Positions 33,834 to 40,407 of a DNA stretch of 40,407 nt are shown piece by piece (position 1 is the stretch's first letter; each line of letters begins with the position of its first letter). The stretch spans positions 1 to 40,407 of the forward strand of contig JAPDPT010000030.1 in assembly GCA_034506315.1 (NCBI GenBank). The letters are read 5' to 3'. A model generated the notes under the pieces. It was given only the letters and a program-made list of their open reading frames with translations, was not told where the DNA came from and ran no database searches. Origin of the DNA: a candidate division KSB1 bacterium. Lineage in GTDB: Bacteria > Zhuqueibacterota > Zhuqueibacteria > Oleimicrobiales > Geothermoviventaceae. Position numbers and translations under genes: made by a program.

Positions 33834-34808
33834 CTAACGAACCCGTTGCAGGAGGACGCGCACCCGGGGAGGCTCGACTCGCACCACCTCAACCCCGGCT
33901 GGCGTACGGACCTGCACAGAATACTCACCCGGACTTTCCTTGTCCGGCAGGCTGTAATCCACAAAGGGATCGACATCGCTCCGGTCCAGCCGAGGGACGA
34001 GGCTGAGTCCCCCGCGGACCACCACGTCCACGCTTGCCGGATTTGCCAACCCTCGCGTGCCCGGCGGGGTGTTGGCCACACTCACAGGCAGCTGGAAGAA
34101 AGTCCGGTCCATCAGCTTTTCGACGCGAGCGCTGATCCGCACTCGCCCCGGGGTGCCCGAGACGTAGGACGGGAACTCCAGCGGGACTTCCACCGAAAGG
34201 TCCCGCCTGACCTCCGAATACTCTCTAAACTCGGTCCTCACGGACCGCATCGCTCGGATCGTGGAGCGGGGACCGCGCACCAGTACGCTCTCCGGCTCTG
34301 CCTTGGGAAGGCCGGCCAAGACGTGCCCGGCCGCCGGACGAATCTTAACCCCTGGGGTCACGGGCAAACGCGCCTCCTCCACCAGATCGAGCTCCACGCG
34401 AAGCGTCTCGGGACTGACGATCTCCAGGACCTGGACCTGGCCTGCGGCACGTCCGAGGGATACTTCGGAAGTCCGGGGGCGCCAGACCCTGCTGCGCGTC
34501 ACACCCGCCAAATCGGCCACTAACCACACATCCCTTGCCACCAGGATGCCGATCAGCGCCTTCCCCGGACCTTCGAGGCGAACCAGAGCCTTTTCCGGAA
34601 GCGGTGTCACCAACATCCGATCAGGGGCTAAGTTGGTCACCCTGATGGGGATCTCCATCTCGTAGCGGTACGTGTTCTCCGTGACGACGTAGAACCAGAG
34701 GAAAAGGGCCAGGAGAAACGCCACCAGCTTCACGCGGATGCTTTGCGCCCGGCTCCGCGAAAATGACCTACCCAGGCTGACCTTCAGGCTGTCCAGCGGC
34801 TTGACCAA
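33834..34808 (-). CDS. YbbR-domain (CdaR-like) membrane protein, TTG start
   Basis: This 324-residue protein has one N-terminal membrane helix (about 25-42, KLVAFLLALFLWFYVV) and several YbbR-type domains outside (for example AAGHVLAGLPKAEPESVLVRGP). In Gram-positive bacteria YbbR proteins (CdaR) regulate the c-di-AMP cyclase CdaA, but no cyclase gene is adjacent here. The start is TTG at 34808: it has AGGAGGT six bases upstream, and no ATG or GTG fits. It follows the zinc-ribbon gene but is separated from it by a terminator. Confidence 0.85.
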   Translation of the reverse strand: MVKPLDSLKVSLGRSFSRSRAQSIRVKLVAFLLALFLWFYVVTENTYRYEMEIPIRVTNLAPDRMLVTPLPEKALVRLEGPGKALIGILVARDVWLVADLAGVTRSRVWRPRTSEVSLGRAAGQVQVLEIVSPETLRVELDLVEEARLPVTPGVKIRPAAGHVLAGLPKAEPESVLVRGPRSTIRAMRSVRTEFREYSEVRRDLSVEVPLEFPSYVSGTPGRVRISARVEKLMDRTFFQLPVSVANTPPGTRGLANPASVDVVVRGGLSLVPRLDRSDVDPFVDYSLPDKESPGEYSVQVRTPAGVEVVRVEPPRVRVLLQRVR

Positions 34809-34884
34809 TTCCTCACCTCCTTTGCCGGATGAGGGATCGCTCTGCGCCGCGCCCCTTCCCCCGAGTCTGGATCTGGCACCAACG

Positions 34885-34923
34885 AAAAAGGGTAAAAGGC
34901 CCGTTCTCCGGACCCCTTACCCT
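34885..34923 (-). terminator. Intrinsic terminator behind the zinc-ribbon gene
   Basis: On the minus strand AGGGTAA (34923-34917) pairs with TTACCCT (34895-34889), with further pairing inside, and is followed by a run of five T (34889-34885). On the plus strand the hairpin is followed by CTCTTTT, so it could work both ways, but no plus-strand gene feeds it. Confidence 0.8.
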
Positions 34924-34958
34924 CTTTTCCCCGTGCCGAGTCGCCGATAGCTCAGGTG

Positions 34959-35156
34959 TTACTTGCCCTTTGAGGTACGAGGGATCGATTCCCCGGCCGT
35001 AATCTCGCCGTTGTCGATCCGCACGTGGAATCCGCACGCGGGATTGGTGCACACCCACGCTTTAAACATGATCGAAGCACCGTCGCGGCCGTAGTCGGAA
35101 AGGGGTACCAGAACGCCCTTGGTGCATTTCAGACACGGAGGAAACCAGCGCTCCAT
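34959..35156 (-). CDS. Small zinc-ribbon-like protein
   Basis: This 65-residue protein has two Cys pairs, CLKC (about residues 8-11) and CTNPAC (about 36-41), spaced like a small zinc ribbon. The remainder is short and polar and ends in a basic SKGK tail. The start at 35156 is supported by AGGAGG seven bases upstream, which favours it over the longer frame. I do not recognise a named family. A role as a small regulatory or RNA-associated protein is possible but not shown. Confidence 0.6.
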   Translation of the reverse strand: MERWFPPCLKCTKGVLVPLSDYGRDGASIMFKAWVCTNPACGFHVRIDNGEITAGESIPRTSKGK

Positions 35157-35222
35157 TCCCGCTCCTCCTGCCCACGGCTGCCTCATCCCCGCGGATACCC
35201 CCGCTCGTCAAGGCGGGCCGAC

Positions 35223-35540
35223 TCAGAACCCTTCCTCGTCTCGGATCCCTAAGCGGCGCTTGAATTCTTCGTCCGTCTCGTAGAGGATGAATTCACGGAA
35301 TGGGTAGTTGCGGGACATGATGAAGCGAATCGTCGCCCGCCAGCTTTCCGCGTCGGACAACCCTTGGGTACTGCGGATCAAGTCCTGGAGGTCCCCATCC
35401 TTGAGCTCATCGAGGGCTCGCTTCCACACCTCGGCCACCGCCTCATCCATCATCCCCGACAGCACGCCGAGCGTCAAGCGCCACTCAATCTCCTCCCGGA
35501 CCTGATCCAGCTTGCTCCGGCGATTCTTCCCTCCCTCCAT
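35223..35540 (-). CDS. Small helical hypothetical protein
   Basis: This 105-residue, charged, probably all-helical protein has no membrane segment or signal peptide. Visible pieces are EEIEWRLTLGVLSGMMDEAVAEVW, ISR-like residues around IRFIMSRNYPFREFIL and an acidic C-terminus. It has its own promoter (35586-35614) and an AAAGGTG site before the ATG, so it is likely real. It is followed by the zinc-ribbon gene 66 bases on. I cannot name it. Confidence 0.6.
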   Translation of the reverse strand: MEGGKNRRSKLDQVREEIEWRLTLGVLSGMMDEAVAEVWKRALDELKDGDLQDLIRSTQGLSDAESWRATIRFIMSRNYPFREFILYETDEEFKRRLGIRDEEGF

Positions 35541-35585
35541 GAGGGCACCTTTGGTCGTGCGTGCACCACAACGTCTTTCGCCCGC

Positions 35586-35614
35586 AATTTAACAGCCGAC
35601 CCGATCTTTGTCAA
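35586..35614 (-). promoter_or_regulatory. Strong putative promoter of the 105-residue hypothetical gene
   Basis: A perfect TTGACA (35614-35609) and TAAATT (35591-35586) are 17 bases apart; the -10 is preceded by TGT (extended -10) and followed by G. It lies 45 bases before the ATG and directly behind the terminator of the ribosomal block. Confidence 0.75.
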
Positions 35615-35650
35615 CCGATATTTGCCCCTGCTTTCTGACACCCGGGTCCA

Positions 35651-35684
35651 AAAACAGAAGAGGGCGGACCAGCCGCCCTCTTCT
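35651..35684 (-). terminator. Intrinsic terminator of the rpsF-ssb-rpsR-rplI operon
   Basis: A perfect 12-bp stem (AGAAGAGGGCGG with CCGCCCTCTTCT) with a 5-base loop sits 21 bases behind rplI on the minus strand and is followed by GTTTTTGG. This is a textbook rho-independent terminator. Confidence 0.9.
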
Positions 35685-35704
35685 TTCCGGGTTTTGCGGG
35701 GCCG

Positions 35705-36148
35705 CTACTCGCGGACCACCCACACCTTGATTTTCGCTTCCACCTCGGGGTGCAACTTGATCGGCACATCGTAGATGCCGAGGGCTTTTAGCGGTTCCTC
35801 CAGCAAGATCTTCCGGCGATCGATGTCGAAGCCTTTCTGCTTCAGAAGGTCCGCGATCATCTGCGAGGTAACAGCGCCGAAGACCCTGTCTTCTTCTCCA
35901 ACCGCTACCGTCGCGGTCACCGAAACCCCGTTGAGCTTCTCCGCCAGACGCTCGGCTGCCTTTTTCTCACGGCTTGCACGCAGCTCGGCACGCTTCTTTT
36001 CCTCCTCCAGCGCCTTAAGAGCCGAAGGGGTCGCCGGCACAGCCAGCCCACGGGGAATCAGATAGTTCCGGGCGTAACCATCGCTCACTTCTACGATCTT
36101 ACCGGGGCCGCCCAGTTTCTCGACCTCCTGACGAAGGATCACCCGCAT
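35705..36148 (-). CDS. rplI: 50S ribosomal protein L9
   Basis: This 147-residue protein has the two-domain L9 plan: N-terminal 23S-binding domain (MRVILRQEVEKLGGPGKIVEVSDGYARNYLIPRGLA), a long connecting helix rich in Lys, Glu and Ala, and a C-terminal domain (VFGAVTSQMIADLL). GAGGTGG precedes the ATG. It is the last gene of the rpsF-ssb-rpsR-rplI operon and is followed by a strong terminator. Length is normal. Confidence 0.98.
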   Translation of the reverse strand: MRVILRQEVEKLGGPGKIVEVSDGYARNYLIPRGLAVPATPSALKALEEEKKRAELRASREKKAAERLAEKLNGVSVTATVAVGEEDRVFGAVTSQMIADLLKQKGFDIDRRKILLEEPLKALGIYDVPIKLHPEVEAKIKVWVVRE

Positions 36149-36160
36149 TGCCCACCTCGC

Positions 36161-36382
36161 TTACCGTGAAAGTTCCGCCACGAACGGAAGGAGCGCCAGG
36201 TGGCGCGCCCGCTTGATCGCCAGCTTGAGTTGTCGCTGGTGTCGAGCACACGTGCCGGACGTCCTCCGCGGGATGATCTTGCCCTGCTCGGTAATGAATC
36301 GCCGCAACTTGCGCTCATCCTTGTAATCGATGTAGATCTCCCCTTCCTCACAGAAGCGACAAATCCGCCTTCTTCTCAGCAT
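36161..36382 (-). CDS. rpsR: 30S ribosomal protein S18
   Basis: This 73-residue protein is S18, which binds with S6 on the 30S platform. The C-terminal core [17 protein letters not shown] and [11 protein letters not shown] is highly conserved. The N-terminal CRFC (about 8-11) together with Cys-x-x-His in GTCARHQ could be a zinc site, as in the C+ form of S18. AGGAAGGG precedes the start. The gene is 32 bases behind ssb. Confidence 0.98.
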   Translation of the reverse strand: MLRRRRICRFCEEGEIYIDYKDERKLRRFITEQGKIIPRRTSGTCARHQRQLKLAIKRARHLALLPFVAELSR

Positions 36383-36414
36383 GGCTGGTTCCCTTCCTCA
36401 ATTGCGTGTTCGGG

Positions 36415-36888
36415 TCACAATTCCAGCTCCCGGTATCCGAAGTCGAACTCGGTGCTCTCCTGCTCCTCCAGGTCGGCACTGTCGGGAGCTTCCCCACGTG
36501 CCTCCTCCGTATCCAACCCCTCGGTGCCGCGTGGCTTCAGTACCTGCTCCAGAAATTGGATACGCCGGGCACGTATCTCCAGCGTGCCGCGACCGCCTTC
36601 CTCCGGGTTGTCGTGGGAGAGGAGCTCACCATCCAGCAAGACCGGGCTACCGGCCCTGAGATTCCGCTGGCACAGCTCGGCAAGCTTCTGCTGGACGATG
36701 ACATCCACCTCGCAGCGGTTCTCGCGCAATTGTCCGGTGTTGTCGCGAAACTTCCGCACGCTGTGGATACGGAAGCGGCCGATCAGCTTACCGTCTTCGG
36801 ACTGCCTCACGTCGGGCTCGCCGAGCACCGTGCCCGCAATCAAGATCGTATTGATGTCGGGGAGCCTGTTATTCGCCATCTCCTGCAC
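36415..36888 (-). CDS. ssb: Single-stranded DNA-binding protein
   Basis: This 157-residue protein has the OB-fold of bacterial SSB (NTILIAGTVLGEPDVRQSEDGK, RFRIHSVRKFRDNTG, EVDVIVQQKLAELC) and an acidic tail. The tail ends in TEFDFGYRELEL and lacks the common DDDIPF tip that recruits partner proteins. The listed start is a GTG at 36888 with GGAGG four bases before it; an ATG three codons later is an alternative. Its place between rpsF and rpsR is the usual one, so this is the housekeeping copy. Confidence 0.93.
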   Translation of the reverse strand: MQEMANNRLPDINTILIAGTVLGEPDVRQSEDGKLIGRFRIHSVRKFRDNTGQLRENRCEVDVIVQQKLAELCQRNLRAGSPVLLDGELLSHDNPEEGGRGTLEIRARRIQFLEQVLKPRGTEGLDTEEARGEAPDSADLEEQESTEFDFGYRELEL

Positions 36889-36923
36889 CGTCCCTCCCGC
36901 AAGTCCGATCCTCGGCAGCCGGA

Positions 36924-37403
36924 CTAACCCTCGTCCCCTACTGCCTCGGCATCAGACGGTTGGTCCTCCTCACGGATTTCTCCTTCCTCGACTCCTTCCG
37001 CCATGGGCTCGGTCGGTTCCTCGCTGGCCGCCTTTTCGGCCTCTGGTCCCGTGGCTTCGGCTGCGGTCTTAATGAGACCCTGCTCGATCAGCTGCCGCTC
37101 TTTCTCCAGGGCCGCCTTGCTGAGCTGAATGGTCAGGTAGCGGAGGACGTTCTCATCCAGGCGGTACTCCCGTTCCAGCGCGGCGACGATCGCCGGAGGC
37201 CCGTCGAAGCGGACGTAGACGTAGTAACCGTACTGGCGCTTCCGGATCTCGTAGGCCAGACGGCGCTTCCCCCACCGCTCTACCCGTCGGATCTCACCCC
37301 CATTGTCGGAGATGAACTTGAGGTAGCGACGGATTGTCTCGTCCAGTTCCTCGGCTCGCAGGAGCGAGTCGATCACGAAGGTCGTTTCGTACGCTCTCAG
37401 CAC
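36924..37403 (-). CDS. rpsF: 30S ribosomal protein S6 with acidic C-terminal extension
   Basis: The first ~100 residues are S6 (RAYETTFVIDSLL, GKRRLAYEIRKRQYGYYVYVRF, LDENVLRYLTI), the partner of S18. A ~55-residue tail rich in Glu, Ala and Gly follows (159 residues in all), longer and more acidic than in most S6 proteins. In E. coli the S6 tail receives added glutamates; here acidic residues are encoded directly. The start is a GTG at 37403, six bases behind AAGGAGG. Confidence 0.97.
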   Translation of the reverse strand: MLRAYETTFVIDSLLRAEELDETIRRYLKFISDNGGEIRRVERWGKRRLAYEIRKRQYGYYVYVRFDGPPAIVAALEREYRLDENVLRYLTIQLSKAALEKERQLIEQGLIKTAAEATGPEAEKAASEEPTEPMAEGVEEGEIREEDQPSDAEAVGDEG

Positions 37404-37608
37404 GTTCTTCCTCCTTGTGCCGTCACGGCGCCTACCTGCGCCGCTCCCGCCGGTCCAGTCGTGCCAACCCGCGGCGGCACGCGAGCGCCGACGAGATCAC
37501 GGCCGCTCGTTTGTGTGTTGGGTTCCTTGCTGCTCTTCACGACCCGGCGCAGCGTCCCTCCTTCACAGCGACGCGTTGGGCTTGTGAGACTCGGGCCCAC
37601 CGGTGACG
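37404..37608 (-). other. Leader region between pth and rpsF
   Basis: 205 bases without a gene and without a clear promoter; it is probably the rpsF leader within a longer transcript. GTGCC-GCCGCGGGTT-GGCAC (37480-37461) forms a 5-bp stem whose loop carries CCG, the feature recognised by S6:S18 in known rpsF leaders. The outer stem of that motif is not evident, so this is only a weak candidate for autoregulation. Confidence 0.3.
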
Positions 37609-38184
37609 TCAGCGGTTGTAGAGCGTCATGGCCTTCTCTGGCCCTTCGCAAACGAATACCGCCGCGGCCTCCACCGCTCGTTCGATCACCTCCGGCAGTT
37701 CCCTCTCCTCCTCGGGCCGGAAATCGGAGAGCACGTAGGCGACCATCTCTCCGGGCGCGAAATCCGACCCGATGCCGATTCGAAGGCGCGGGAACTCCTC
37801 CGTCCCCAGCGCGGCGATGACCGAAGCGAGTCCATTGTGCCCCCCATCGCTCCCTTTCAGGCGAATCCGGAGTTTGCCGAACGGGAGGTGGACGTCGTCG
37901 CACACCACAAGGAGCTCATACGGCGCCAAAGACTCCCGCCGGACGGTCTCACGGACGGCGTTCCCACTCCGGTTCATATAAGTCAGCGGTTTGAGGAGCT
38001 TTACACGAACTCCTTCGCACTGGGGCAGCAAGAACCACCCGGTCTCGACCGCTTGGCCGACCGTCTGCCACGCCGCTCCCCACTTCTCCCCCATCCTCTC
38101 GACTACCCGAAAGCCAAGGTTGTGACGCGTGCCGGCGTATCTTGCTCCCGGATTTCCCAAGCCAACGATAAGCCAGCGTCGCAT
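37609..38184 (-). CDS. pth: Peptidyl-tRNA hydrolase
   Basis: This 191-residue protein releases peptides from prematurely dropped peptidyl-tRNA. Motifs: GLGNPGARYAGTRHNLGF with Asn11 and catalytic His21, KPLTYMNRSG with Asn71, VVCDDVHLP with Asp96, and GSDGGHNGL with Asn117; these correspond to the known active-site set of the E. coli enzyme. It lies 54 bases behind rplY in the standard prs-rplY-pth order. Confidence 0.98.
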   Translation of the reverse strand: MRRWLIVGLGNPGARYAGTRHNLGFRVVERMGEKWGAAWQTVGQAVETGWFLLPQCEGVRVKLLKPLTYMNRSGNAVRETVRRESLAPYELLVVCDDVHLPFGKLRIRLKGSDGGHNGLASVIAALGTEEFPRLRIGIGSDFAPGEMVAYVLSDFRPEEERELPEVIERAVEAAAVFVCEGPEKAMTLYNR

Positions 38185-38238
38185 TCCACACGTCTCGTGC
38201 CGGCCCGAAAGGTCACGAGTTTGCGGTCAGGGAGCGGG

Positions 38239-38847
38239 TCAGGACTCTTCCCCTGCCGCTCCGGCCTCCGGCGTCGGCGCTCCGGGCATGGCCTCCACCG
38301 TTACCCTTGGGGCTACCACGTGCGCGACGACCATGTCCGGGGGCGTCAGGATGGTCACATTCTGCAGCCGAATATCGCCCACGTGCAAGGACTGCCCAAC
38401 GCCCAAGTGGCTGACATCAACCTCGATTTTCTCTGGGATCTTGTCGGGGAGGCACTCGATTTCCACCTCGTGGAGTTCCTGAAGCAGCGTACCGCCCTGA
38501 TCCTTGACGCCGTGGGGTGTTCCAACCACGACGACCGGGACCGTGAGCGTAAGTTTTTCACCGGTTGTCAGCACCATCAGATCTACGTGGAGCAGATTGC
38601 CGCGAACGGGATCCCGCTGTACCTCGCGCACCACCACGTGCTTGCGACTGCTGCCCAACCTGGCGCTGAGAACCGCGTGCCTGCTGGCCAAAGCCGCCCG
38701 CAGCTCCTTCTCGTCCACAACGATCGGCGTTGGCGCGTCGTGCGCGCCGTACAGGATGCCGGGGATTTTTCCGCTGCGGCGATACGCGTTGAGCCTGCCC
38801 TTCGTGCCGACTTCCCGCTTCTCCAGATGCAGTGTGGTCTCTTCCAT
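38239..38847 (-). CDS. rplY: 50S ribosomal protein L25 / Ctc (two-domain form)
   Basis: This 202-residue protein has an N-terminal L25 domain that binds 5S rRNA (KGRLNAYRRSGKIPGILYG, VVDEKELRAAL, NLLHVDL) and a C-terminal TL5/Ctc domain (LPDKIPEKIEVDVSHLGVGQSLHVGDI), followed by a short Ala/Gly/Glu tail. I use the ATG at 38847; a GTG three codons earlier (38856) is equally possible, since neither has a strong ribosome site. It starts 14 bases behind prs, in the usual prs-ctc-pth arrangement. Confidence 0.96.
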   Translation of the reverse strand: MEETTLHLEKREVGTKGRLNAYRRSGKIPGILYGAHDAPTPIVVDEKELRAALASRHAVLSARLGSSRKHVVVREVQRDPVRGNLLHVDLMVLTTGEKLTLTVPVVVVGTPHGVKDQGGTLLQELHEVEIECLPDKIPEKIEVDVSHLGVGQSLHVGDIRLQNVTILTPPDMVVAHVVAPRVTVEAMPGAPTPEAGAAGEES

Positions 38848-38861
38848 CTCGCCCACCCGAC

Positions 38862-39800
38862 CTAATCAAAGAGTATGCTGATCGACTCGTTGTTGTGGAT
38901 TCTCCGTATGGCTTCCGCAAAGAGCTGGGCCACCGTGAGGACGCGCAGTTTCGGAACTCTCTTCTCATCGGGAATGAAGACGGTGTCGGTGACCGCAAGC
39001 TCCTCCAGATCCTCGCACTCTTGAATCCGGGCGGCTGCCGTCCCACTCAGGATGGCGTGGGTGCAGGCCGCGTAGATCTTCCTCGCCCCCTTCTTCTTAA
39101 TGGCATGCACCGCCTCCACAAGGGTACCGCCTGTGTCGATGAGATCGTCGACAATCAGAACATTGCGGTCCTCTACCTCCCCGATGACGTTCACAGCCTT
39201 CGCCTGATTGGCCGTAGGCCTACGCTTGTCGACCACCGCCAGGGGCGCCTCCAGACGCTTGGCGTAGGCGCGGGCCATCCGGATGCCCCCCACGTCCGGA
39301 GCCATGACCACCAGATCCGGGATCTTCTTGCGCCGGAAGTACTCGCAAAAGATCGTGGAGGAGTACAGATGATCCAGGGGAATGTCGAAGAAGCCCTGAA
39401 TCTGGGGCGCGTGCAGGTCCATGGTCAATACGCGGTCTGCCCCCGCGGTGGTGAGAAGATTAGCCACCAGCTTGGCTGTGATCGATACCCGCGGCTGATC
39501 CTTGCGATCCTGGCGCGCGTAGCCGAAATAGGGGATCACCGCGGTAATTCGCTCGGCCGAGGCGCGCTTAGCTGCATCCACCATGATGAGCAATTCCATC
39601 AGGTTGTCCGCCGGGGAGTTCGTCGGTTGCACCAGGAATACGTCCGCGCCCCGGACGTTCTCGTTGTACTTGACCCAGATCTCGCCGTCCTGGAATTTCT
39701 TGTGCTCCGTTTGACCGAGAGCGATCCCGTATGCCTTAGCGATTTGCTCCGCAAGAGGCCGATTGGCGTTTCCGGAAAAGATCTTGATGTTATCGAGCAT
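38862..39800 (-). CDS. prs: Ribose-phosphate pyrophosphokinase
   Basis: This 312-residue enzyme makes PRPP from ribose 5-phosphate and ATP for nucleotide, histidine and tryptophan synthesis. Motifs: FSGNANRPLAEQIA at the N-terminus, FQDGEIWVKYNENVRG, the flexible loop YARQDRKDQPR at 94-104, DLHAPQIQGFF (126-138) and the PRPP-binding VDDLIDTGGT at 217-226. AGGA lies nine bases before the ATG. A terminator-like hairpin (39848-39877) separates it from tRNA-Gln, so expression may depend on read-through or an unseen promoter. Confidence 0.98.
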   Translation of the reverse strand: MLDNIKIFSGNANRPLAEQIAKAYGIALGQTEHKKFQDGEIWVKYNENVRGADVFLVQPTNSPADNLMELLIMVDAAKRASAERITAVIPYFGYARQDRKDQPRVSITAKLVANLLTTAGADRVLTMDLHAPQIQGFFDIPLDHLYSSTIFCEYFRRKKIPDLVVMAPDVGGIRMARAYAKRLEAPLAVVDKRRPTANQAKAVNVIGEVEDRNVLIVDDLIDTGGTLVEAVHAIKKKGARKIYAACTHAILSGTAAARIQECEDLEELAVTDTVFIPDEKRVPKLRVLTVAQLFAEAIRRIHNNESISILFD

Positions 39801-39847
39801 CTGCGGCCGTCCTGTTTTCCTTCCTCGACCCTCCTCCTTGGCGGCAC

Positions 39848-39877
39848 AAAAAATGACGAAAACCGCCGCGGTTTTCG
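39848..39877 (-). terminator. Intrinsic terminator or attenuator between tRNA-Gln and prs
   Basis: On the minus strand CGAAAACCG pairs with CGGTTTTCG (9 bp, 3-base loop) and is followed after three bases by TTTTTT. It lies 18 bases behind the encoded CCA of tRNA-Gln and 48 bases before the prs start. Confidence 0.75.
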
Positions 39878-39894
39878 CCTCTCCATGGGCCGTC

Positions 39895-39969
39895 TGGCTG
39901 GGGCGGGAGGATTCGAACCTCCGAATGCGGGGACCAAAACCCCGTGCCTTACCGCTTGGCCACGCCCCA
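39895..39969 (-). tRNA. tRNA-Gln (anticodon TTG), CCA encoded
   Basis: The cloverleaf is complete: acceptor TGGGGCG/CGCCCCA, D stem GCC/GGC, anticodon stem CGGGG/CCCCG around loop TTTTGGT (anticodon TTG), T arm GGAGG-TTCGAAT-CCTCC, discriminator G and encoded CCA. The U1-A72 pair and G73 are the usual glutamine identity features. It sits between ispE and prs, a common place for a tRNA-Gln. Confidence 0.97.
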
Positions 39970-40027
39970 GTAGCCTACTGCCCCCTCGTCCTCTAAGCCT
40001 TACTCGAGGGACGTGCACGCTGCGGGA

Positions 40028-40405
40028 TCACGGGTCCCCCTGCGCGGCAGCCACGGCTCCGCTTTCTCTGCCGGAGACCAACCGGAACGTCAGGCTCCGC
40101 CAACCAGCTCCCTCGCAGACCCGCACCCCCTCCTCCGAACCAAACAGCCCGAAAACGCAGGCACCGCTTCCCGACATCCCAGAAAACTCCGCTCCGCCCT
40201 CCCTTAACCGGGCCACGTGCCCAGCCACTTCCGGAAAGCGCTCAAAAACGACCCTCTCAAAGTCGTTCTCAAGCCAGCGGTGCCACTCCCGCAAGGGTGG
40301 GCGCAAGCGTAGGAACCTCCGGAATTTACCACATCCTCCCCTCTTTGTCAAGCCGATTTTCAGCTGTCCATAGGCCCAGGCGGTCGAGACCTGTACGTCC
40401 GGTAC
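40028..40405 (-). CDS. ispE: 4-diphosphocytidyl-2-C-methyl-D-erythritol kinase, C-terminal part (runs off the window)
   Basis: The last 125 residues of a GHMP-family kinase are present, in frame to the right edge. The visible part starts VPDVQVSTAWAYGQLK, which fits the IspE segment after the central domain, and holds the C-terminal glycine-rich motif GMSGSGACVFGLFG. IspE phosphorylates CDP-ME in the non-mevalonate isoprenoid pathway. The gene order ispE - tRNA-Gln - prs - rplY - pth supports the call. N-terminal ATP-binding motifs are outside the window. Confidence 0.88.
   Translation of the reverse strand, partial: VPDVQVSTAWAYGQLKIGLTKRGGCGKFRRFLRLRPPLREWHRWLENDFERVVFERFPEVAGHVARLREGGAEFSGMSGSGACVFGLFGSEEGVRVCEGAGWRSLTFRLVSGRESGAVAAAQGDP
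40323..40351 (-). promoter_or_regulatory. Near-consensus promoter inside the ispE coding region
   Basis: TTGACA (40351-40346) and TAAATT (40328-40323) are 17 bases apart, and the -10 is preceded by TGG (extended -10). The boxes match those at 35586-35614. It lies about 350 bases upstream of tRNA-Gln and could add transcription of the tRNA and prs block. Confidence 0.55.
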
Positions 40406-40407
40406 AA

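Noticed and set aside
37397..37903. 168-residue minus-strand frame between pth and rpsF
   Set aside because: It overlaps most of pth in another frame, and its end covers the rpsF leader; no family features.

Overview
The window reads as a chromosomal segment of a GC-rich, Gram-negative (diderm) bacterium. Evidence for an outer membrane is a predicted beta-barrel protein, a TonB/ExbB/ExbD-type complex and a very large secreted protein that ends in a FlgD-like/type IX-like sorting domain (PNYPNPFNP motif). That C-terminal domain, together with parA-parB-M23 peptidase-bactofilin lying next to the ATP synthase genes, suggests the FCB supergroup or a neighbouring candidate phylum (Calditrichota/KSB1-like). 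The phylum is inference; no rRNA is present to settle it. Nearly every gene is on the minus strand; the only plus-strand gene is a NAL1-like serine protease at 20550-21572.

Layout from left to right (transcription runs right to left). 1-664: 5' part of selA. 897-1814: trxB with its own promoter at 1900-1928. 2199-9842: a 2547-residue exported protein with 14 bacterial Ig-like (Big_1-type) repeats, one of which is split by a carbohydrate-binding-like domain. 10086-17210: a complete F-type ATP synthase operon (atpZ-atpI-like-atpB-E-F-H-A-G-D-C). 17273-20257: parA, parB, an M23 endopeptidase and a bactofilin, directly upstream of atpZ. 20258-20549: divergent promoters for parA and the protease.

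21682-30349 is an eight-gene envelope operon: beta-barrel protein, two TPR proteins, a small secreted protein, ExbB/TolQ-like, two ExbD/TolR-like proteins (one lacking the usual membrane aspartate) and an FHA-like/TonB (AgmX/PglI-type) protein. Together they look like a proton-driven envelope-spanning machine related in parts list to Tol-Pal, TonB and myxobacterial Agl/Glt systems, with an unfamiliar combination of parts. This is the best candidate for an undescribed system here.

30589-35540 holds a vWA-domain membrane protein, tsaD, a YbbR protein, a small zinc-ribbon protein and a small hypothetical protein. 35705-40405 is the conserved housekeeping block ispE (partial) - tRNA-Gln - prs - rplY - pth - rpsF - ssb - rpsR - rplI, closed by a strong terminator. 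Six putative promoters share a -10 element of the form TAnATT (four of them TAnATTG), which may be the housekeeping promoter style of this organism. All functional calls rest on motif recognition by eye; no database search was run.
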